From JACTMI01 sp964618415 (GTDB lineage: Bacteria; Acidobacteriota; Thermoanaerobaculia; Multivoradales; JAGPDF01), in assembly GCA_964618415.1 (NCBI GenBank), contig CAZUAT010000073.1, positions 1 to 12,476 on the forward strand: a stretch of DNA of 12,476 nt. Reading direction: 5' to 3'. Every line of letters begins with the position of its first letter. Position 1 is the first letter of the stretch. This document shows positions 7,657-12,476 of the stretch, one piece after another. The translations under genes were made by a program, and so were the position numbers. The notes under the pieces are model-generated. The model searched no databases, was not told the origin of the DNA, and was given only the letters and a program-made list of their open reading frames with translations.

Positions 7657-7691
7657 GGCGGCTGTCCGCCCCACCCGGGCGGGCAGCCGCC
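7657..7691 (+). terminator. Strong hairpin after the LTxxQ gene
   Basis: Two 15-nt arms (7657-7671 and 7677-7691) pair fully, with one G-U wobble, around a 5-nt loop, 7 nt after the LTxxQ stop. The stem is very GC-rich. It is followed by TGGCAGCATCTC and not by a T-run, so it is not a classic intrinsic terminator. It could terminate weakly or protect the 3' end. It also insulates the sulfite oxidase promoter just downstream. Confidence 0.6.
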
Positions 7692-7708
7692 TGGCAGCAT
7701 CTCTGACG

Positions 7709-7714
7709 GATAAT
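7709..7714 (+). promoter_or_regulatory. Candidate -10 of the sulfite oxidase gene, probably leaderless
   Basis: GATAAT is followed by CGGCGC and then ATG 7721, only 6 nt away, with no Shine-Dalgarno site. The string AATCGGCGCA is identical to that at the parA start (3938-3947). No clear -35 is visible. Confidence 0.5.
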
Positions 7715-7720
7715 CGGCGC

Positions 7721-8812
7721 ATGTCCGTCCACGGAAAGCACCCCGACACTCTCGTCCGCGCCACCGAACCGTTCAATGCCGGCCCGCCCCCAGCGCGCCT
7801 GCGCGGCCGTTCCATCACGGCCAACGAGGACTTCTTCGTCCGCAACCACGGCGGCGTCCCACGGGTCGATCCGGCGGCGTTCCGCCTGCGCATCGAAGGT
7901 GAGGTCGAACAGCCACTGGAGCTGGCGCTTCCCGACCTCGAGGAATTTCCACTTCGGCAGATCACGGCAACGCTCCAGTGCGCCGGCAACCGGCGCCGCG
8001 AGCTGATCGCTTATCGCGACGTGCCCGGCGAGCTGCCGTGGGGCGACGAAGCGATCTCGACGGCTCGCTGGGGCGGCGTCGCGCTGGCCGACCTGCTCGC
8101 CCGCGCGCGTCCGACTGCCGAGGCGGCGCACGTCGAGTTCATCGGGCTCGACGAGACGGAGCGCCACGGCGAGCGGTTCTGCTTCGGGGGCTCCGTCCCG
8201 CTCGCCAAGGCGCTTGCTCCGGAAACCCTGCTGGCCACGCAGATGAACGGCGAACCGCTGCCGGCCGTGCATGGCGCCCCGCTGCGCGCTCTGGTCTCCG
8301 GCTGGATCGGCGCCCGCAGCGTCAAGTGGCTGTCGCGCATCGTCGTCCGCCGCAGCCCATCGGCCAACTATTTCCAGGCGGTCGCCTACCGCCTCTTCCC
8401 CGCCTCGGCCAACCGCGACAACGTGCGCTGGGAAGACGGCCTGATGCTCGGCGAACAGGCGGTCAACTCCCTCATCCTCAGCCCGGAGAGCGACTCGAGA
8501 TTGCCCGCCGGCCGGACGACGGTCGAGGGGATCGCCTACGTCGGGGGGCCGCGCACCATCGCCCGTGTCGACCTGTCGATCGACGGCGGCGCGAGCTGGC
8601 AGGTGGCCACGCTCGCGGACGACCAGGGACCGTGGGCGTGGCGCCTGTGGAGCGCCGAGATCGAACTCCCGGCCGGCCGGCACCAGATCGTCGCCCGGGC
8701 CTTCGACTCGGCCGGCCAGACCCAGCCGTCCGACGTCGGCCAGGTCTGGAACTTCAAGGGCTACATGAACAACGCCTGGTCGCGCGTCACAGTCGAGGCG
8801 GTCGGCGGCTGA
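7721..8812 (+). CDS. Sulfite oxidase-family molybdopterin enzyme, cytosolic type without heme domain
   Basis: This 363-residue protein has the fold of sulfite oxidases, which oxidise sulfite to sulfate at a Mo-molybdopterin centre. The N-terminal Mo-binding domain (about 15-235) contains FFVRNHGGVP (Arg41 in the substrate-pocket position) and LQCAGNRR with Cys87, the expected Mo thiolate ligand. It also contains WGGVALADLL, MNGEPLPAVHGAPLR and GWIGARSVKWLSRIVV, which bind the cofactor. Tyr223 in AVAYRLFP is a plausible match to the conserved active-site Tyr. Residues about 240-360 form the Ig-like dimerisation domain, with IDGGASW and FDSAGQTQP. There is no Tat signal and no cytochrome b5 domain. 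No SorB-like cytochrome gene lies next to it, so the electron acceptor is unknown and sulfite as substrate is inferred. It converges on the nuclease-protease gene with 30 bp between the stops. Confidence 0.92.
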   Translation: MSVHGKHPDTLVRATEPFNAGPPPARLRGRSITANEDFFVRNHGGVPRVDPAAFRLRIEGEVEQPLELALPDLEEFPLRQITATLQCAGNRRRELIAYRDVPGELPWGDEAISTARWGGVALADLLARARPTAEAAHVEFIGLDETERHGERFCFGGSVPLAKALAPETLLATQMNGEPLPAVHGAPLRALVSGWIGARSVKWLSRIVVRRSPSANYFQAVAYRLFPASANRDNVRWEDGLMLGEQAVNSLILSPESDSRLPAGRTTVEGIAYVGGPRTIARVDLSIDGGASWQVATLADDQGPWAWRLWSAEIELPAGRHQIVARAFDSAGQTQPSDVGQVWNFKGYMNNAWSRVTVEAVGG

Positions 8813-8818
8813 GCCGCG

Positions 8819-8836
8819 CGACCGCCCCGACGGTCG
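8819..8836. terminator. Small hairpin between convergent genes
   Basis: CGACCG (8819-8824) and CGGTCG (8831-8836) pair around a 6-nt loop in the 30-bp gap between two convergent stop codons. The stem is short and has no T-run. It might act as a weak bidirectional terminator. Confidence 0.3.
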
Positions 8837-8842
8837 ACCGGA

Positions 8843-11800
8843 TCAAGGAACGGTCGAACTCCAGCGCGAGGTGTCGCCGGTCTCGAAGTCGTCGAGGAAC
8901 GGCATCTCCGGCACCGGATCGAACTGCGGCGTGAGGTAGAGCACGAGCGGATCGTGGTCGCTCAGCCGCTCGACCGTCCCCGGACTGTTCCGGGCCACCT
9001 CGGGGAAATCGGCGTTGATCCGCGCATGCTCGACCCGCAGGTCGGACGTCGAGGCGAAGACCGGCGTGCCCACCAGGGCGTGATCGAGCGACTGCGCGTT
9101 GCCGTCGAAAACGAACGAGTACTGTCCGGCGCCGACGAAGTGGAAGTCGGGCGTCACGAGATCGATCCCGTCGCCCGGCACTACGGTCTCCTCGTCCGGC
9201 ACCGGCACGCCGGCGATCACTCCCATCGAGTGCACCAGCCCGTCGTTCACCTCGAAGGCGTTGAAGTCGCCGATCAGCACGACGTTGGCTTCCGGGTCGT
9301 CGGTCTGCAGGTCCTGCACCAGCAGCGCCAGGTCCTCGGCCTGCGCCAGTCGCTTGGCGCGCACCCGGTCGCCGACCGTGGCCCAGCCGTTGGACCCCGG
9401 TTCGACGCTCGCGACGCCGTTGAGCGAGCGCATGTGATTGACGATCACCGTGACCGGCCAGCTGCCGCCGTCCGCGAAGTGGACGACGGCCTCGAGACGC
9501 AGCGGCGGCCGGTCGTTGAGCAGCTCGGTCGACGCGTCGGCGTTGACGAACAGCGTGTCGGCGAGTTCCTGCACGACCTCGACCACCTCGACGCGCTCCA
9601 CCCCCCCGGCGTCGTCGGTGCGCACCAGGAAGCCGACGTCGATGCCGCCCACGTCGTTGCCCTCCACCAGGTAGGCGGCGTAGAGCGGATCGGTCTGACC
9701 GGCGCCGAGCGCATCGGCGCTGATGCGCGCCGCCAGATCCTCCAGCGTCTCCAGATTCTCGACCTCGACGAGGCCGAGGATGTCCGGCGCGTGCAGGTAA
9801 TCGCGGATACCGAGTGAAGCGCGTGCCAGCCGGCCCTCGTAAGCGGCCGGAGTGAGCACCGGCTCGCCGACATCCGGGTCGTTGAAGTCGTCGAAGAAGC
9901 GCTCGAGGTTGTACGAGGCGATGGTCACCTCACCCGCGGCCGGGGACGTGACCCCGGTGGCCACCGGGCCACCGCTGACCCCGATCACCGCACCGGCCTC
10001 GGGAATGATCGTGTACTTGCGGAAGGCGTAGTCGACCGGGCCGATCACACCGGTCAGCAGCGCGCCGGCGCCGGCATCGATCGCTGAGTGGCCGCCGGCG
10101 TCGGTGTCGATGCGGATCGATTCCGGATTGGTGTCGAACCGCGGCACGGTGATCGGTGCCGGATCGGGCTCCTGCACGCCCGCCTCGCGCACCGGCCGGG
10201 CGTGGCCGGTAACCGTGGCGAACAGAACGCCGTTGGTGGTCGCGGTGGCGTTGGGCTCGTTGACCGAACCCAGCGTGCCGCCGACGACCGTGAGCGAGGC
10301 GGCCGAAACCCGCATCCCCTCGACCCGCTCCATCTGGTCGAACGGGCCGGCCGGGTCGGGGAACGACACCGTCAGCGGCACCGGTGCCGGGAGCGGATTG
10401 CCGCTCGACAGGACGACGATCGTCGGCGACGACAGCTCGGTCATCGGTGGCTGCAGCGCATCGGCGGCCGGTACGAACTCGACTACCGTGCCGGTCACCT
10501 GGAGCAGCGCCCCGACCACGGCGCCGGCCGGAGGCGCCGAGCTGGTGAAGACGAAGATCCCTTCCGAGGTCTGCGGGTCGGCGTCAGCCTCGGCGTCCGG
10601 GGCCTGAATGAACAGGCCGTTGGACTTGCGGGCCGTCACCACGCCGCTGGTGGTGACCGTGGCGCCGACGATCGGCGAGCTGGTACCGGGACCCTGGATG
10701 TCGTGGATCGCAGTGAGCGAGATGTCGTCGTTTTGAATCGTGCCGAGACCGCTCAGGTCGCCGGGGTCGGCGCCCACCACGTCGGTCAGCTGCACGGTGA
10801 ACGTCTCGTTCGGCTCGCTGGCCGTGTCGCCGATCACCTGCACGGTGAAGGTCGTCGAGGTGGCCGGGGGGACGATCGACAGGGCCACGTTGTTCTGATC
10901 GACGTAGTCGTTGTCGGCCACCGTTGCCGTGCCGTCGTGGATGGTGGCAAGCATCGAAACCGCTCCGGCCGGCGTCCCGCTGACCGACACTGTGAACACG
11001 AAGAGCGAGTTGCCGGCGTTGCCCTCGACCGCGGCGACGTCGTTGATCGACACGGTCGGGTTGCCTCCCCCGCCGCACGGCGTGATCGGGGAGGCGCTGT
11101 TGCGCGGCGCCGGAGCGGTGACGTCGAAGTCGTCGCCGTTCTGATCGGTGTCGGTACAGCCGCCGTCGACCCGGATGCCCGCCGTCGTGTTGCTCAGGGC
11201 GCCGATCGCGGCGCTGCCTTCGAAGCAGTTGGCGGTGCCGTAACCGGCGAAGTCCAGGATGTCGGTCGTCGGACAGGTGCCGGTGAGCGACGTCGTCCCG
11301 TCCACCAATGCAACCTTGCCGTTGGTACCGCTCATCGCGATCTGGGGACTGGCGATGTGATCGGGCGTCGGCAGCGGCGACCCGTTGGCGCCCGGGTTGC
11401 TCATCCGTACGAGGAACGACTGACCGGGCGCCAGCGAGAAGGACGGCAGCGCCGTGACCGCCCAGGTCGACCCGGCGGCCGAGGCATACTGGATCGAGCG
11501 ACCGGAGAGATCCTCCGCGGTGGTCCCCAGATTGAACAGTTCGACGAAGTCGGCATCGAGCGGCGCGCCGCTGTTGCCCCCGCCGCCATAGACCTGGCTG
11601 ATCACGAGCTGGGAGCCCGTTGGCGCCCCGGCTCCGGTGATCGTGAAGCTCTGGTTGGAGACGTCGAAGAAAATGTTGTCGTGGCACTTGACCCGGACGC
11701 GGGCCTGCGTCGTGTCGTCGGCCGTGACGAGGACCTGCTGATCGCCGTCGTTCGGGGTGTCGGTCGCCAGCGGGATGTCGAACGTCTGCCCGCCGTCGGT

Positions 11801-12475
11801 CGACAGCGCAATGTCCACAGCGGCGCAGGAGACCGGCGCGGCGGTCGTCCCGGCGACGTCCCACTCGACCGTGTGCGGGCCGCTGCCGTTCCAGGTGACG
11901 CCCGACGTGTTCGGCGCCGTGACCAGGAACGGCCCCGCCGTGTCGGTGACCGTGAGCAGCGCTTCGTCCCAGCCGTTGGCGCCCGCCGGCACGCCGTTGT
12001 CGCGCGCCACGAGTCGGAAGCGCAGGTTGCGGGCGTAGGTCGGCAGGATTTCGCCGATCGTCGCCGTGCCGTCGAGCAGATCCTCGAGCTTCGGGAAGGT
12101 ACGCCAGGGCGTCGCCGTCGGGTCGAACGAGCGGAAGATCGGCGCCGTGCCCGTGGGCGTCTGCGGCGGCCCGGCCGGTCCGAGATCCCACTCTTCCCAG
12201 CCGTAGCCGACGATCGCCCCGTCGGGGTCGCTGCCGGAGCCGAACAGCTCGAACGGGGTCGAGACCGGAATCGTGTAGTCGGCACCCGCATCGACGCTCG
12301 GCGGCTGGTTGCCCTGGGCGACGATCGCCGCGCAGTTGTTGCCCGAGCCGACGCGGCTGTAGTTCTGGATCTGCAGCAGGCTCTGGAGGTGGAAGTAGGC
12401 GTCGCTGTTGGGCTGCAGGTCCTGGGCGCCGCAGATGCCGGCGTAGGCCATGATCGTCGAGCCGCTGCCCGGCTC
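8843..12475 (-). CDS. Secreted metalloprotease-ExeM/NucH-type nuclease fusion (5' end outside window)
   Basis: About 1,210 codons are visible and the true start is beyond the right edge. Numbering from the in-frame ATG at 12451, residues 1-274 repeat the metalloprotease tail plus PKD/beta module of the left-edge gene. A lamin-tail domain follows (about 282-460, LVISQVYGGGGNSG...DFVELFN), with Cys393, 409, 432 and 459 that could form disulfides. A Calx-beta domain spans about 464-576 and an OB-like region about 577-830 (TTSGVVTARKSNGLFIQ). An endonuclease/exonuclease/phosphatase domain covers about 840-1175. Its conserved positions are N848 (SYNLERF), the Glu pair in LVEVEN (896/898), H1006 (VNHMRS), D1062 and N1064 (GDFNAF), D1123/H1124 (LDHALV) and D1165/H1166 (SDHDP). 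LTD+OB+EEP is the ExeM/NucH extracellular DNase plan. The last 19 residues (FLDDFETGDTSRW core) resemble the left gene's tail. The zinc site is outside the window. Confidence 0.9.
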   Translation of the reverse strand, partial: EPGSGSTIMAYAGICGAQDLQPNSDAYFHLQSLLQIQNYSRVGSGNNCAAIVAQGNQPPSVDAGADYTIPVSTPFELFGSGSDPDGAIVGYGWEEWDLGPAGPPQTPTGTAPIFRSFDPTATPWRTFPKLEDLLDGTATIGEILPTYARNLRFRLVARDNGVPAGANGWDEALLTVTDTAGPFLVTAPNTSGVTWNGSGPHTVEWDVAGTTAAPVSCAAVDIALSTDGGQTFDIPLATDTPNDGDQQVLVTADDTTQARVRVKCHDNIFFDVSNQSFTITGAGAPTGSQLVISQVYGGGGNSGAPLDADFVELFNLGTTAEDLSGRSIQYASAAGSTWAVTALPSFSLAPGQSFLVRMSNPGANGSPLPTPDHIASPQIAMSGTNGKVALVDGTTSLTGTCPTTDILDFAGYGTANCFEGSAAIGALSNTTAGIRVDGGCTDTDQNGDDFDVTAPAPRNSASPITPCGGGGNPTVSINDVAAVEGNAGNSLFVFTVSVSGTPAGAVSMLATIHDGTATVADNDYVDQNNVALSIVPPATSTTFTVQVIGDTASEPNETFTVQLTDVVGADPGDLSGLGTIQNDDISLTAIHDIQGPGTSSPIVGATVTTSGVVTARKSNGLFIQAPDAEADADPQTSEGIFVFTSSAPPAGAVVGALLQVTGTVVEFVPAADALQPPMTELSSPTIVVLSSGNPLPAPVPLTVSFPDPAGPFDQMERVEGMRVSAASLTVVGGTLGSVNEPNATATTNGVLFATVTGHARPVREAGVQEPDPAPITVPRFDTNPESIRIDTDAGGHSAIDAGAGALLTGVIGPVDYAFRKYTIIPEAGAVIGVSGGPVATGVTSPAAGEVTIASYNLERFFDDFNDPDVGEPVLTPAAYEGRLARASLGIRDYLHAPDILGLVEVENLETLEDLAARISADALGAGQTDPLYAAYLVEGNDVGGIDVGFLVRTDDAGGVERVEVVEVVQELADTLFVNADASTELLNDRPPLRLEAVVHFADGGSWPVTVIVNHMRSLNGVASVEPGSNGWATVGDRVRAKRLAQAEDLALLVQDLQTDDPEANVVLIGDFNAFEVNDGLVHSMGVIAGVPVPDEETVVPGDGIDLVTPDFHFVGAGQYSFVFDGNAQSLDHALVGTPVFASTSDLRVEHARINADFPEVARNSPGTVERLSDHDPLVLYLTPQFDPVPEMPFLDDFETGDTSRWSSTVP

Positions 12476-12476
12476 G
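11630..12476 (-). repeat. Right arm of the imperfect inverted repeat (metalloprotease module)
   Basis: This is the reverse-strand counterpart of 1-847, collinear and gap-free. Homology stops after FTITGA (codon 274 of the frame counted from 12451). There this gene enters the lamin-tail domain while its paralogue goes straight to the C-terminal tail. Many differences are synonymous, so the module is under protein-level constraint in both genes. Confidence 0.85.
12422..12476 (-). repeat. Exact 55-bp terminal inverted repeat, right copy (probable assembly k-mer)
   Basis: This is the exact reverse complement of bases 1-55, and the match ends at base 12421. It includes the second copy of the 7-bp-stem palindrome (12458-12476). 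It lies in coding sequence, so a transposon-end role is unlikely. Confidence 0.8.

Noticed and set aside
10584..12191. 535-codon frame on the minus strand within the nuclease-protease gene, in another phase
   Set aside because: The product is Arg/Gln/His-rich low complexity, as expected from an out-of-frame reading. The other phase gives a continuous multidomain protein.

Overview
The window is high-GC bacterial DNA with tightly packed genes. It most likely comes from a gammaproteobacterium close to the Xanthomonadales/Chromatiales (Wenzhouxiangella-like), and probably from the chromosome. Clues are an EttA-type ABC-F factor with a Shine-Dalgarno site, a DUF6116-like small membrane protein, a Cpx-like two-component operon facing an LTxxQ periplasmic protein, and large secreted metalloproteases. 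The taxonomic call is an inference from gene content; no marker RNA is present.

Layout. The left edge holds the 3' part of a secreted reprolysin-like metalloprotease gene (2-916, +), then a small membrane protein (941-1183, +). Next is a DUF1835 protein on the opposite strand (1164-2114, -), whose end overlaps the small gene. Divergent from it is ettA (2261-3919, +), followed by an orphan ParA-type ATPase (3948-4823, +). A histidine kinase and its response regulator form a two-gene operon on the minus strand (6959 down to 4825). A His-rich LTxxQ periplasmic protein (7125-7649, +) faces them across a shared intergenic region that carries a CpxR-box-like repeat. A strong hairpin and a cytosolic-type sulfite oxidase (7721-8812, +) follow. 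The right edge is filled by a >1200-residue minus-strand gene (8843-12475). It repeats the same metalloprotease C-terminal module and then adds lamin-tail, Calx-beta, OB-like and ExeM/NucH-type nuclease domains.

How it fits together. The two edge genes are paralogues in inverted orientation, pointing inward. They are gap-free over 847 bp, share a similar C-terminal tail, and differ in whether a nuclease payload lies between. The outermost 55 bp at the two ends are exact reverse complements, and the match stops at base 56. This is the signature of a de Bruijn (k=55) contig broken at a shared repeat, so the window is probably a whole contig and its ends are not biological. In the middle, the kinase, regulator and LTxxQ protein reproduce the E. 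coli cpxRA/cpxP arrangement and probably form one envelope- or metal-stress circuit.

Expression signals fall into two types. ettA and the LTxxQ gene have clear Shine-Dalgarno sites. parA, the response regulator, the sulfite oxidase and the DUF1835 gene instead have a -10-like hexamer only 6-9 nt before the start codon, which suggests leaderless mRNAs. No tRNA, rRNA, CRISPR array, transposase or phage gene was seen, and no gene-free stretch exceeds about 170 bp.
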